Part shown: piece after piece, positions 1-9,142 of the stretch
Layout: every line of letters begins with the position of its first letter
Position numbering within the stretch: the stretch's first letter is position 1
Notes under the pieces: model-generated
What the model was told of the DNA's origin: nothing
The model's input: only the letters and a program-made list of their open reading frames with translations
Database searches by the model: none
Made by a program: the position numbers and the translations under genes
Assembly: GCA_937952245.1 (NCBI GenBank)
Contig: CALFYS010000114.1
Span: forward strand, 1-35,344
Direction: 5' to 3'
Source: an uncultured Alphaproteobacteria bacterium
GTDB lineage: Bacteria; Pseudomonadota; Alphaproteobacteria; Puniceispirillales; UBA1172
Length of the DNA: 35,344 nucleotides

Positions 1-256
1 TTCTGTAACCCTTTTGTAACCAAGGGGGCGGCGATAAAAACAAGGGCTTGCATCAAACCTTGTCTTAACCAGCAACAGATTTCCCTCAGTTATTAATGGT
101 GCAATTTAATCACGATTAGACTGATACCATTAATTTGGGGTTTTGTGGATGTTTTTTCAAGATTTTCGGGAAGATCAATAACGGCTTTTTCTTGGATTTT
201 TCGCCACTTTAGGCTATAAGCCCTGATGCCTTTTTGAAAACTGGAGATACCCCACC
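1..256. other. Upstream region of the hydrolase gene
   Basis: No convincing complete gene is present. The region holds two direct TGTAACC copies (4-10 and 15-21), a perfect 9-bp inverted repeat ATTAATGGT/ACCATTAAT (92-100 and 126-134), and a candidate promoter for the gene at 257. On the minus strand a frame open to the left edge could start at an ATG at 53-51 behind AAGG. It reads MQALVFIAAPLVTKGLQ, but only 17 codons are visible, so it is not called as a gene. Confidence 0.5.
192..220 (+). promoter_or_regulatory. Candidate sigma-70 promoter of the hydrolase-tyrS unit
   Basis: TTGGAT at 192-197 is followed by a 17-bp spacer and TATAAG at 215-220. Transcription would start near 227, about 30 nt before the ATG at 257, which leaves room for the GGAG ribosome binding site. 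It was found by eye against the consensus. Confidence 0.4.
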
Positions 257-913
257 ATGCCTGAAGTGATCATCAATGGCCCTGAAGGACGCTTGGAAGC
301 ACGTTATATGCCGGCGGCTGACCCAACCGCACCACTGGCGCTGATCCTGCATCCTGAACCGAACCGCGGCGGCAATATGAACAACCGCGTGTCTTTGGCC
401 ATGTATAAAAACTTTCAGGATCGTGGTTTTCATGTCATGCGCTTTAACTTCCGCGGTGTGGGGCGGTCTAAAGGTGTTTATAACAACGGCGAAGGCGAAT
501 TATCCGATGCCGCAACCGCTTTGGATTGGATCGAAGCCCAATGCCCGAACGCGCGGTCATGCTGGATCGCTGGGTTTTCATTCGGGGCATGGATTGGCAT
601 GCAATTGATGATGCGCCGCCCTGAAGTCCAAGGGTTTGTTGCGGTCACCCCGCCTGCCGCGGATAAAGATTTTACCTTCCTTGCGCCTTGCCCATCTTCA
701 GGGGTTATCCTGCATGGTGAAGCTGATACCGTCGTTCCGCCTGAAACGGTCAGCCGTCTTGTTGAGCGCATCCAAACCCAGCGCGGCGTTAAAATTGACT
801 TACGCTTTATTGATGATGCCAATCACTTCTTCACCAGCCATCTCGATGACTTAATGGAAGAAATGGGCAATTATCTGGATGAAGCCATGCCCGATATTGG
901 GATGCCGCTATAG
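257..913 (+). CDS. Alpha/beta hydrolase (COG2945-like)
   Basis: This is a 218-residue cytosolic alpha/beta-hydrolase fold protein without a signal peptide. The nucleophile elbow is GFSFG at 106-110 with Ser108. The likely acid is Asp157 in HGEADTVVP and the catalytic His is His190 in DDANHFF. An early HPEPNRGG segment and the FNFRGVGRSKG strand-loop fit the short predicted hydrolases of COG2945. The substrate cannot be told from sequence. The ATG has GGAG eight bases upstream. The tyrS start lies 43 bp after the stop on the same strand, so the two are probably cotranscribed. The fold assignment is secure and the physiological role is unknown. Confidence 0.9.
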   Translation: MPEVIINGPEGRLEARYMPAADPTAPLALILHPEPNRGGNMNNRVSLAMYKNFQDRGFHVMRFNFRGVGRSKGVYNNGEGELSDAATALDWIEAQCPNARSCWIAGFSFGAWIGMQLMMRRPEVQGFVAVTPPAADKDFTFLAPCPSSGVILHGEADTVVPPETVSRLVERIQTQRGVKIDLRFIDDANHFFTSHLDDLMEEMGNYLDEAMPDIGMPL

Positions 914-956
914 CCTGACGTTTAAAGAAGATCGCCTTTTGGCCGGATAGAATATC

Positions 957-2195
957 ATGAACCCACAATCCGATTTTTTACGCATTATCACGGAACGCGG
1001 CTATATGCATCAGGCGACCAATTTCGAAGGTCTTGATGCGGCGGCGACAGAAAAATGCCTGCCTGTTTACATTGGTTTTGATTGCACCGCTGACAGTTTG
1101 CACGTCGGCTCATTGGTGCAGATCATGATGCTGCGGATTTTGCAACAAACAGGCCATAAGCCGATTGTTCTGATGGGCGGCGGCACCACCAAAGTGGGTG
1201 ATCCGTCTGGCAAAGACACCCAGCGGCCTTTGCTTTCTGACCATGATATTGACGTGAATAAAAATGGCATCCGCAAGGTCTTTGAAAAATACCTCAGCTT
1301 TGGGGATGGCCTGACCGATGCCATTATGGTGGATAACGCCGAATGGCTGGATGAATTGGAATATATTTCGTTTTTGCGCAATTACGGGATGCATTTTTCC
1401 ATCAACCGGATGTTATCCATGGATAGCGTGAAATTGCGGCTTGATCGCGAACAGCCGATGAGCTTCCTTGAGTTCAATTATTCCATCCTGCAAGCCTATG
1501 ACTTTATGGAATTGCGCCGCCGTTATGGATGCGTGTTGCAGATGGGCGGCTCTGACCAATGGGGCAATATTGTCACCGGCGTTGACCTGACCCGCCGTGT
1601 CGATGGCCAAGAAGTGTTTGGCTTGACCTCTCCTTTGATCACCACGGCTTCTGGCGCGAAAATGGGGAAATCGGCCCAAGGGGCAATCTGGCTCAATAAA
1701 GAAAAACTGCCGGTATGGGATTTCTGGCAATTCTGGCGCAATACCGAAGATGGTGATGTGGGGCGGTTCTTACGGCTCTTTACCGAATTGCCGCTGGATG
1801 AAATCGCCCGTCTTGAAGCCCTTGAAGGCAATGAGATCAATGACGCCAAGATTATCTTGGCCAATGAAGCCACCGCGCTTTGTCATTCCAAAGACGAAGC
1901 CCTTGAAGCCGCCGCAACCGCGGCTCAAGCCTTTGGCAGTGGTGGTTCAGCTGAAGGCCTGCCTGAAGTTGCTGTCGCCTCCCCTGACATGAGTTTCATC
2001 GACGCGCTGAACACCGCTGGGTTGGTGGCATCCAATGGGGAAGCCCGCCGCCTGATCCGTGGTGGTGGCGCGCGTCTGAATGATGCGCAAGTCAAAGATG
2101 AAGATTTGAAGTTATCGGCATCTGATTTCAATGATCAGGGCAAAGCCAAATTGTCATCCGGCAAAAAACGCCACGTGCTTCTTAGCCTTCAATAA
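957..2195 (+). CDS. tyrS: Tyrosyl-tRNA synthetase
   Basis: Class I aminoacyl-tRNA synthetase that charges tRNA-Tyr with tyrosine in the cytoplasm, 412 residues, normal length for the bacterial TyrRS family. The HIGH signature appears as HVGS at 49-52 and the KMSKS signature as KMGKS at 235-239. The tyrosine-site segment GGSDQWGN lies near 197-204, and YDFMELRRRYGC just before it is typical of TyrRS. The C-terminal part from about 343 is an S4-like RNA-binding domain (GEARRLIRGGGARLND). It probably shares a transcript with the hydrolase upstream, and it converges on the large minus-strand gene 51 bp downstream. All catalytic motifs are present. Confidence 0.97.
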   Translation: MNPQSDFLRIITERGYMHQATNFEGLDAAATEKCLPVYIGFDCTADSLHVGSLVQIMMLRILQQTGHKPIVLMGGGTTKVGDPSGKDTQRPLLSDHDIDVNKNGIRKVFEKYLSFGDGLTDAIMVDNAEWLDELEYISFLRNYGMHFSINRMLSMDSVKLRLDREQPMSFLEFNYSILQAYDFMELRRRYGCVLQMGGSDQWGNIVTGVDLTRRVDGQEVFGLTSPLITTASGAKMGKSAQGAIWLNKEKLPVWDFWQFWRNTEDGDVGRFLRLFTELPLDEIARLEALEGNEINDAKIILANEATALCHSKDEALEAAATAAQAFGSGGSAEGLPEVAVASPDMSFIDALNTAGLVASNGEARRLIRGGGARLNDAQVKDEDLKLSASDFNDQGKAKLSSGKKRHVLLSLQ

Positions 2196-2221
2196 GATTT
2201 CCTGTTTAAGCCGCCAAATTT

Positions 2222-2264
2222 CTGGTTGGCCTAATTACTGGCTGGCCTAATTATTGGTTGGGCT
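2222..2264. repeat. 16-bp tandem repeat across a stop codon
   Basis: Unit 1 (2222-2237, CTGGTTGGCCTAATTA) and unit 2 (2238-2253, CTGGCTGGCCTAATTA) match at 15 of 16 positions, and a degenerate third copy begins at 2254. Unit 2 contains the TAG stop (2249-2247, minus strand) of the AsmA-like gene. The array fills the gap between the convergent tyrS and AsmA-like genes. Confidence 0.8.
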
Positions 2265-5200
2265 GGCGTTATCGGCGCTCACCCCTTCAGGGTTAATGCG
2301 GTCAACAATGACTTGGCTTTCGTCTTCTTCCGTGCCTTCGTCAGGGATCAACCGTTCACGTTCACGGTTAATCCAATCGGGGCTAAAGACATCACGGAAC
2401 ACCCCGGGGGCGATGCTGGAGACATTAACAGAAGTCTCAGGGTCTTCGGTGGTGCCGCTCAGGCTGAATTGAGTGGCGAAAAACCCAGCGTTATCAATAC
2501 CGGTTAAGATTTGCCCCACCAGTGGGACTTTGCCGATCAATTTCGTGATGCCATAAAGCGGCAACAGCATCCCGCTGATTTCAATCTTTTTGGTTTCAGG
2601 TTCAATATACCCCAGAAGATCAACCGCCAGCGCATCACCGGAGGCACGGGCTTGGTGGATAATCACCCGATCACCGCGGCCTTCAACCCTCGCGTGGCCA
2701 AGGTTGAAATGCGTGCCATCCCCTTCGACCAGCGAATACATCCCCGCAAGGCTGAGCACCGACATCATCCGCACCGCCGTGGGGGCTTCGATAATGCGGA
2801 AATCTTCCAATTCAAAATTGGTTTCAAAAAGGCTGGAATCATCTTTATCAAATTCCGTCACCATATAAAGTTTACCGCTTCTGATGGCATCAACGATATT
2901 CAAGGTTTTCAGCACCTGTCCGGCATTATTTGACCGCACCACCATTAACGTGCCGCCGCTTTCGGATGGGCTTAGTGAAATAGAAGCCTCTGCCCCGCCG
3001 ATCAAACCACGCCCTTCCATCAAATCGCCGCCATCACCAAAGAGCGCGCTCATTTTGCTTTCGGTCATAAAAGGTTTGCCGGAAAGATAAAGCGTCCCTA
3101 AAAACGCGGCATTGCCGATCCCATCTTTTTCGGTCTTCAAACTGACGTTGCCCGCAAGCGAGACTTTTTCATCCAAGACAATACGATTGGCGGTCAGGTC
3201 AATTTCCAATGACATCCCTTCGCCGGGGCTGTCTTCACGGCGCAATGGCGTTAAATCAATAATCTTGGCATCGGCGCTGATCCGAAGCACGTCATCGGCG
3301 TTGCGATCAATCGTGATCTGGCTGATGTCATTGCCCGGCCAAGCCACGGTATCAAAAAACGCCCCTAAAAACCCGCCGCTTTCATCGAAATGGGCATCGC
3401 CTTTGATCGCCAGAAATTCGCTGTCCAAATCAATATCCCTGAGCGATTTGATCTGGCCATTTTCCATGATCATCTGCGCCGTAAAAAACGCATCCTCACC
3501 CGGCAGTTTGATCAGGCCAAAGCGATCCATATCAAGGGCGGCCGCCCCGAAATCCAGATCAAAATTCATCATCAGTTCTGAAGATGCCGCCGCTTTATAC
3601 GCTTGAATTAAACCTGACGTTTCGCCTGTTAGATCCAAGCCTGATTTTGCGTTGATCAAAGCGGTGGCTTCAGCGGTTTTTTCAAGGGCGATATTGAGCG
3701 ACAAATCCTTTTGGCGTTGGTAATTCATGGTCATGACCACAGGGGCGTTATCAATCCAGCCTCGCCCCGTAATGCCCAAATCACCTTCGGCCAAAATCAC
3801 TTCCATATCGGTGTTGGTCAATTCAAACCCACCGGGCAGGCCTTGGATATTGGCTTCGGCAACACTGGCGGTCATGTTGATCGCCATCCCCCCCATATCC
3901 TTGATGGTTTTGCCCGATGGCGGGATATGCCATTTCAGTGACATACTGGCATCCATATCACCCGACGCTTCGGTTAAGGACAGCCCCGCCGGTTTTAAAA
4001 GATTAAGCCGAGGGCGATCAATCAGCCGCAACGCCCCGCCAAAATCACCATTGGCCAGAACCGCGACATCAACCATGGGGCCGGCTTGGTCTTTGCGGAT
4101 GATGACGCGACTGCCGCTGACATCAATGCCATCGACCACCCCTTTTTCCAGATCAGCCCGCAGCAGGCCTTCTTGGAATCGGATGGGCACAAAGGCTGAT
4201 TTAATGGGCGGCAGGCCGTTCAGGAACGTCACTTCGGTATTGGCAAGATTGGCCTTGCCATCAAGATAGATGACATTGACTTGATTGGCGTTCTGATCCG
4301 GTGTTGAGGTGGTGTTATCATCAGCGCCAAGGCTGTTTAAATCATTATTCAGATCAATCCCCATATTGATGGCCAGCCCGTTGATGACGCCGCCATCAAT
4401 GCGATCATCAACCCATGCCCGTGATTGCGGGCGGATGGTTTCAGGCCATAATTGGGTGAATAACTCTTTATCAATTTGCTCGGCCTTGATCGACAGATCA
4501 AACCGATGGGGCGTTAAATTGGGCAAGAGATCAACCTTCGCCACCAGCGCCATTTGCCCCAGGCTCTTGGCATCAATCGCGCCCCTTGAGATGCTGAGGG
4601 TATTGCCCTCCAGCTGTGTTCTTAATTCAATGCCTTCAAGTTCAATTTCTTCGTCAGACGAGGTGGTTACCAATGTGGCGTCCCGCAACAGGAAATCAGC
4701 CTTGGCGTGTTTGATCAGCCCCGCTTGGCCAAGTGAAAATTCCAATCGTGCCCCAAGCGTGCCTTCCAGCCTTTTAACCGGCGCCATCCCCGCCTTAAAA
4801 CGGATGGCTCTTAAATCGGTCACCAGATCAAGGCCTGTGATTTCAAAGAAATTGCTTTCACGGTTGAGGATGCCTGATAAATCCAGCCCAAGGGCATCAA
4901 TCCGCCCGCCTTGGAACACATCACCAAAACCTTGTTGCAAAGCAGGGTTCGGCAAGACCGCCATCAGTCGATCAAACCCCAACCGTGTCCCCCGCAAGCG
5001 CGCGGTGATCATCGGGGCGGTGCTGGTCAATTCACGCAACTCACCAGCAAAATTAATCTGGCCGGTTAAATCTTGCCCGAGATTTTGATGGGTATCTTGG
5101 CTCGTCTTTTTGGTGGTCATATCAAAATTAGTCACCGTCAGGCGATCCACCACCGCGTCATAATCAAAAAGAATAGAAGCGTTGCTAAACTCAACCTTGC

Positions 5201-6074
5201 CTAAAGCCGGCAGGCTTGTTTGCCCAGCATCGGTGGTCAAGTCACCTGAAAGCGTGGTGATTTTCCGGTCTTCCACCATCATGGCAACACGGCCATAAAC
5301 ATGGCCAAGGGCGCTTATTTCAGGCAAGTTTACCCCCAAATAAGGGTAAATATCTTTCATATTGATGCGGTTTAAACTTGAGGTGAACTCAATGGATGAG
5401 CCGGTTTCATTGCCGGAGAAATTAACAACAACCTCACCACCTTCAACGTTTTTGACATTGATACTGCCTGAAATTTTATTGCCCTTATGCTGCATATTGA
5501 TGGCGATTGGGCTTAAGACAATTTCTTCTTCAAAATCGCTGTGATGGGCAAGCGGTTTGCGCTTCACCACCAATTTGGCATTGCCGATGTAAATATCGCG
5601 AATGGAAGCCAGCGCATCACTGCTGGCGGCGTTTTCAGCATTCTCTTGCATCAGGGCGGTGATCAACGCCATGGAAGGCCCCGCGTGCCAGCCTTCTTCA
5701 CCGTGAACAATTTCAATTTCCAGCCCTGACATCCGCATATCGGACGGCACAAAGCGCCCCTGCATCAAGTTAAACAGCGAAAAGCCAAATTCTGATGACG
5801 GCAAGGTCAAGGCTGTGTCTTGGGCTTCCAGCCTGATGTTGGTGGCTTTTAGCCGGAATGGGGCGGCGGAAAATTGAAAGCCAATTTCGGTCTGTTCAAT
5901 CGTTGTGGTGATCCCAACAGTGGCGTCATTAAGCGCGGTCTGCAAAACAGATTTAAGCCCGCCAGCGCTGTTGACCCGGGCATAGACCGAATATCCAATC
6001 ACCGCCAATGCCAATAGCGACACGGCGATGATCGCCGAAATCCCGATCAGAAAATTTTTTCTTTTCTGCTGCAA
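2247..6074 (-). CDS. AsmA-like/YhdP-like DUF3971 family envelope protein
   Basis: A very large protein, 1275 residues from the preferred TTG at 6074. That start has AGGA eight bases upstream. A TTG at 6107 would add 11 residues but has no clear binding site. The N-terminus is basic and followed by one membrane segment (NFLIGISAIIAVSLLALAVIGY, split by eye around residues 8-30). The rest is predicted periplasmic, beta-rich and repetitive, with many short acidic strands, as in the AsmA-like/DUF3971 superfamily. E. coli members of this group (YhdP, TamB, YdbH) carry phospholipid between the inner and outer membrane, so lipid transfer is a reasonable inference. The stop codon lies inside a 16-bp tandem repeat. 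The family call is firm and the exact role is inferred. Confidence 0.85.
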   Translation of the reverse strand: MQQKRKNFLIGISAIIAVSLLALAVIGYSVYARVNSAGGLKSVLQTALNDATVGITTTIEQTEIGFQFSAAPFRLKATNIRLEAQDTALTLPSSEFGFSLFNLMQGRFVPSDMRMSGLEIEIVHGEEGWHAGPSMALITALMQENAENAASSDALASIRDIYIGNAKLVVKRKPLAHHSDFEEEIVLSPIAINMQHKGNKISGSINVKNVEGGEVVVNFSGNETGSSIEFTSSLNRINMKDIYPYLGVNLPEISALGHVYGRVAMMVEDRKITTLSGDLTTDAGQTSLPALGKVEFSNASILFDYDAVVDRLTVTNFDMTTKKTSQDTHQNLGQDLTGQINFAGELRELTSTAPMITARLRGTRLGFDRLMAVLPNPALQQGFGDVFQGGRIDALGLDLSGILNRESNFFEITGLDLVTDLRAIRFKAGMAPVKRLEGTLGARLEFSLGQAGLIKHAKADFLLRDATLVTTSSDEEIELEGIELRTQLEGNTLSISRGAIDAKSLGQMALVAKVDLLPNLTPHRFDLSIKAEQIDKELFTQLWPETIRPQSRAWVDDRIDGGVINGLAINMGIDLNNDLNSLGADDNTTSTPDQNANQVNVIYLDGKANLANTEVTFLNGLPPIKSAFVPIRFQEGLLRADLEKGVVDGIDVSGSRVIIRKDQAGPMVDVAVLANGDFGGALRLIDRPRLNLLKPAGLSLTEASGDMDASMSLKWHIPPSGKTIKDMGGMAINMTASVAEANIQGLPGGFELTNTDMEVILAEGDLGITGRGWIDNAPVVMTMNYQRQKDLSLNIALEKTAEATALINAKSGLDLTGETSGLIQAYKAAASSELMMNFDLDFGAAALDMDRFGLIKLPGEDAFFTAQMIMENGQIKSLRDIDLDSEFLAIKGDAHFDESGGFLGAFFDTVAWPGNDISQITIDRNADDVLRISADAKIIDLTPLRREDSPGEGMSLEIDLTANRIVLDEKVSLAGNVSLKTEKDGIGNAAFLGTLYLSGKPFMTESKMSALFGDGGDLMEGRGLIGGAEASISLSPSESGGTLMVVRSNNAGQVLKTLNIVDAIRSGKLYMVTEFDKDDSSLFETNFELEDFRIIEAPTAVRMMSVLSLAGMYSLVEGDGTHFNLGHARVEGRGDRVIIHQARASGDALAVDLLGYIEPETKKIEISGMLLPLYGITKLIGKVPLVGQILTGIDNAGFFATQFSLSGTTEDPETSVNVSSIAPGVFRDVFSPDWINRERERLIPDEGTEEDESQVIVDRINPEGVSADNASPTNN

Positions 6075-6267
6075 AATTCTTGTCCTATTTGGGCATATTC
6101 TTATCAACAGGTCTGGTGCTGACCGGAAGTCATACTATATGAAAATTATGGCCTAAATATATAAAATATCACGCTGTTCAACTGATTGTTATTTCTGATT
6201 TTACCCGAAACACAACGGCATTGCCATGATCTTGGCGGCGATGCCAACAACAAAGAAAGGATGACCC

Positions 6268-6732
6268 ATGAGCATCATCATCAATGAAGGCGATCAAGCC
6301 CCTCAATTTACCATCACCACCGACACAGGCACGTTTTCAATGGCGGAGGCCAAAGGCCCGGTTGTGGTGTTCTTCTTCCCAAAAGCCGATACCCCGGGCT
6401 GCACCAAAGAAGCCATCGCCTTCTCACAATTAAAGGCTGAATTTGATGCCCTCAACACAACCGTTATCGGCATTTCAAAAGACAAAGCCGCCAAGCAAGG
6501 CAAATTCCGCGAAAAGCATGAATTGACCTGCGCTTTAGGGGCGGATGATGACAGCGATATTTGCGAACAATTCGGCGTATGGGCGGAAAAATCAATGTAT
6601 GGCCGCACCTATATGGGTGTGTTGCGCGCCACCTTCTTGATTGATGCTGACGGCAAGGTCGCCCGTGTTTGGCCAAAGGTGAAAGTCCCCGGCCATGCTG
6701 ATGAGGTTTTAGAAGCCGTCAAAGCGCTTTAA
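6268..6732 (+). CDS. bcp: Thioredoxin-dependent peroxiredoxin, Bcp/PrxQ type
   Basis: A 154-residue thiol peroxidase that reduces hydrogen peroxide and organic hydroperoxides in the cytoplasm. The active site is FFFPKADTPGCTKE with peroxidatic Cys45 and Thr42. Arg120 in GVLRATF fits the conserved arginine. The resolving cysteine found at position 50 in E. coli Bcp is Ile here. Cys88 and Cys99 are the other cysteines, and Cys99 aligns with the DHQVCEQFGVW cysteine of E. coli. The ATG is preceded by AAAGGA. It converges on prfB with a 19-bp gap. Confidence 0.95.
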   Translation: MSIIINEGDQAPQFTITTDTGTFSMAEAKGPVVVFFFPKADTPGCTKEAIAFSQLKAEFDALNTTVIGISKDKAAKQGKFREKHELTCALGADDDSDICEQFGVWAEKSMYGRTYMGVLRATFLIDADGKVARVWPKVKVPGHADEVLEAVKAL

Positions 6733-6751
6733 GACGTTTTGATCCAGCCGA

Positions 6752-7867
6752 TTAAGCCGTGCTGTTCTGCTGACCAATTTTATGGGCAAGCCCCGCTTCG
6801 ATGAAGGCATCAATATCGCCATCAAGAACGCCTTGGGCATTGCCCTTTTCCACTTGGGTTCTTAAATCTTTGACCATCTGATAAGGATGTAGAACATAAG
6901 ACCTGATCTGATTGCCCCAGCCAATATCGGTCTTACCCGCCGCCGAGGCGCTGGCCTCTTCTTCACGGCGTTGCAATTCCAATTCATAGAGACGGGCTTT
7001 CAACATATTAAACGCTGTCGCGCGGTTGCGGTGCTGGGACCGGTCATTCTGGCATTGCACCACGATATTGGTCGGCAGGTGGGTGATCCTGATCGCGCTA
7101 TCGGTTTTATTGACGTGCTGGCCACCCGCGCCGGACGCGCGATAGGTATCAATCCGCAAATCTTTTTCTTCGATTTCAACTTCAATGGCATCATCCACCA
7201 CAGGATAGACCCAAACCGATGCGAAACTGGTATGGCGGCGGGCGGAGCTGTCGTAAGGCGAAATCCGCACCAAACGATGCACCCCTGATTCTGTTTTCAG
7301 CCAGCCATAAGCGTTATCGCCGTTAAACCGCATGGTGACCGATTTGATGCCCGCTTCTTCGCCTGCGCTTTCTTCGATATATTCAATCTTATAGCCTTTT
7401 TGTTCCCCCCAGCGGGCATACATACGCTGCATCATTTGCGCCCAATCTTGGGCTTCGGTGCCGCCCGCGCCCGCGTTAATTTCAACAAAGCAATCATTGC
7501 CATCAGCTTCACCTGAAAGCAGGCTTTCCAATTGCCGGCGGGCGGCTTCTGTTTCAAGGGCGGTGAGGCTGGCTTCCGCTTCGGTGACAATATCGTCATC
7601 CCCTTCTTCCATCCCCATGGCGATCAATTCAATGGCTTCTTCCAATTCTGTTTCCATTTCCATGACGCCGCCGATCAAACGATCAAGGCGGTTTTTTTCG
7701 CGCATGATGGATTGGGCTTTATCCTGATCATCCCAAAGCGATTGGTCTTCCACCGCTTCGTTTAATTCAGCAAGCCGCGCGGTCGCCGCGTCCCATCCGA
7801 TATGTTGGCGCAACAGATCAAGGCTGGCACGGATAGCATTCACTTTATGTTCGGTTTCGGCTTGCAT
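6752..7867 (-). CDS. prfB: Peptide chain release factor 2 (RF2)
   Basis: RF2 releases peptides at UGA and UAA stop codons. From the ATG at 7867 the product has 371 residues and begins MQAETEHKVN. A TTG four codons upstream is also in frame but less likely. The GGQ motif that triggers peptidyl-tRNA hydrolysis is in GAGGQHVNKTD (248-250 in this numbering). The stop-recognition loop reads SPY rather than the SPF of E. coli RF2. The reading frame is continuous through the region where many prfB genes carry an in-frame UGA and a +1 programmed frameshift (here LLRQHIGWDAATARL), so that autoregulation is absent. Confidence 0.97.
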   Translation of the reverse strand: MQAETEHKVNAIRASLDLLRQHIGWDAATARLAELNEAVEDQSLWDDQDKAQSIMREKNRLDRLIGGVMEMETELEEAIELIAMGMEEGDDDIVTEAEASLTALETEAARRQLESLLSGEADGNDCFVEINAGAGGTEAQDWAQMMQRMYARWGEQKGYKIEYIEESAGEEAGIKSVTMRFNGDNAYGWLKTESGVHRLVRISPYDSSARRHTSFASVWVYPVVDDAIEVEIEEKDLRIDTYRASGAGGQHVNKTDSAIRITHLPTNIVVQCQNDRSQHRNRATAFNMLKARLYELELQRREEEASASAAGKTDIGWGNQIRSYVLHPYQMVKDLRTQVEKGNAQGVLDGDIDAFIEAGLAHKIGQQNSTA

Positions 7868-8011
7868 GGAAAATCCCAAAAGAAAACAATTTCATGTTGT
7901 GTTCATACAATCCCTGAGAGCCTTCTGCAACAACCTTAGGGGTGTGATGATTGCAGTTTGCCGTTTTGTGCTTATATCAAAACCATGCCCAAGGAATTAA
8001 AGGAGGCGATG

Positions 8012-9142
8012 ATGCGGCGGATAATCTTAATGGTCTTGATGGTGGTCATGGCCGCCCCCATGGCGATGGCAAAACCGCTGACAGGCAGTGAAGGCAGTCG
8101 CCTTGACCCGCAAGTCATCAGCCGATTAAACAGCCCATGGGCCTTGGCCTTCATCAATCCAAAAGAAATGCTGATCACCACCAAATCAGGCCAGATGATG
8201 TTGCTCACCACCGATGGTCAAACGCGTCAGGTCAAAGGCGTGCCGCCAGTGTTTGAAGGCGGACAAGGCGGTTTAGGCGATGTCACCCCGCATCCTGATT
8301 TTGCTGAAAATCAGCTGATTTATTTTTCCTTCGTCGCCTCCAATGACAATGGCAAAACCCGATTTGCAAGGGTGATGCGCGGCCAATTGACCACAGAAAC
8401 TGAACCCGAATTGATCAACCTTGAGGTGATTTGGGATCAAACCCCGGCTCGCCCCGGGCGTGGTCATTTCTCCCACCGCTTGGCTTTTGGCCCCGAAGGT
8501 ACAGATGTTGAAGGCGATCTCTTTATTACCTCCGGCGATCGGCAAGAGCTGACCCCTGCCCAAGATTGGCAAAGCAGTTTAGGCAAGATTATCCGCCTTC
8601 GTGATGATGGCCGCACGCCGCCGGATAATCCTTTCCAAGACAAAGGGGAGCTGGCCAAAACATTCTGGACGCTTGGTCACCGCAACGCCTTGGGGTTAAG
8701 CTTTAATGCCGCTGGCCAATTATGGGCGCATGAAATGGGGCCACGCCATGGCGATGAGCTGAACCTGATCACGAAAGGGAATAATTATGGCTGGCCTGAG
8801 GTTTCAGAAGGCCGTCATTACAGCGGAACAGCGATCCCATCCCATAAAACAAGGCCTGAGTTTACCCCGCCAAAAGCCTTTTGGGTGCCAACAATCGCGC
8901 CATCGGGGTTGATCTTTTATGATGGTGATGAATTCCCGCAATGGCAGGGGCATGGCTTTATCGGCGGGCTTAAAAGTCGCGCGCTCATTCGCATCGCTTT
9001 TGATGGCGACCAAGCGGTTGAGGCCGAACGCTTTGAATGGGCAAAACGTGTCCGTGATGTTGCCCTCGCCCCTGATGGCAGTATTTGGGTCATTGAAGAT
9101 GGCAATAACGGCCGGCTTATTCGCTTCACCAACCCTGAATAA
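8012..9142 (+). CDS. Exported PQQ-dependent sugar dehydrogenase-like protein (glucose/sorbosone dehydrogenase family)
   Basis: A 376-residue beta-propeller protein of the GSDH family. The start at 8012 is chosen because AGGAGG (8001-8006) lies five bases upstream; the ATG at 8009 would be only two bases away. The N-terminus MRRIILMVLMVVMAAPMAMA is a signal peptide with likely cleavage after AMA, so the protein acts in the periplasm. Family landmarks are GQGGLGDVTPHPDF, GRGHFSHRLAFGP, GKIIRLRDDGRTP, TLGHRNALGLSF and KGNNYGWPEVSEG. Related enzymes oxidise aldose sugars with PQQ; whether this one binds PQQ is not shown. It lies in opposite orientation between mrcA and prfB. Confidence 0.9.
   Translation: MRRIILMVLMVVMAAPMAMAKPLTGSEGSRLDPQVISRLNSPWALAFINPKEMLITTKSGQMMLLTTDGQTRQVKGVPPVFEGGQGGLGDVTPHPDFAENQLIYFSFVASNDNGKTRFARVMRGQLTTETEPELINLEVIWDQTPARPGRGHFSHRLAFGPEGTDVEGDLFITSGDRQELTPAQDWQSSLGKIIRLRDDGRTPPDNPFQDKGELAKTFWTLGHRNALGLSFNAAGQLWAHEMGPRHGDELNLITKGNNYGWPEVSEGRHYSGTAIPSHKTRPEFTPPKAFWVPTIAPSGLIFYDGDEFPQWQGHGFIGGLKSRALIRIAFDGDQAVEAERFEWAKRVRDVALAPDGSIWVIEDGNNGRLIRFTNPE

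Noticed and set aside
1..53. Possible minus-strand gene start at 53 running off the left edge
   Set aside because: Only 17 codons are visible and no family is recognised, so it is mentioned but not called.
4309..5088. Long plus-strand open frame of 259 codons
   Set aside because: It lies wholly within the AsmA-like gene on the opposite strand, has no family-like sequence and is a codon-bias shadow.
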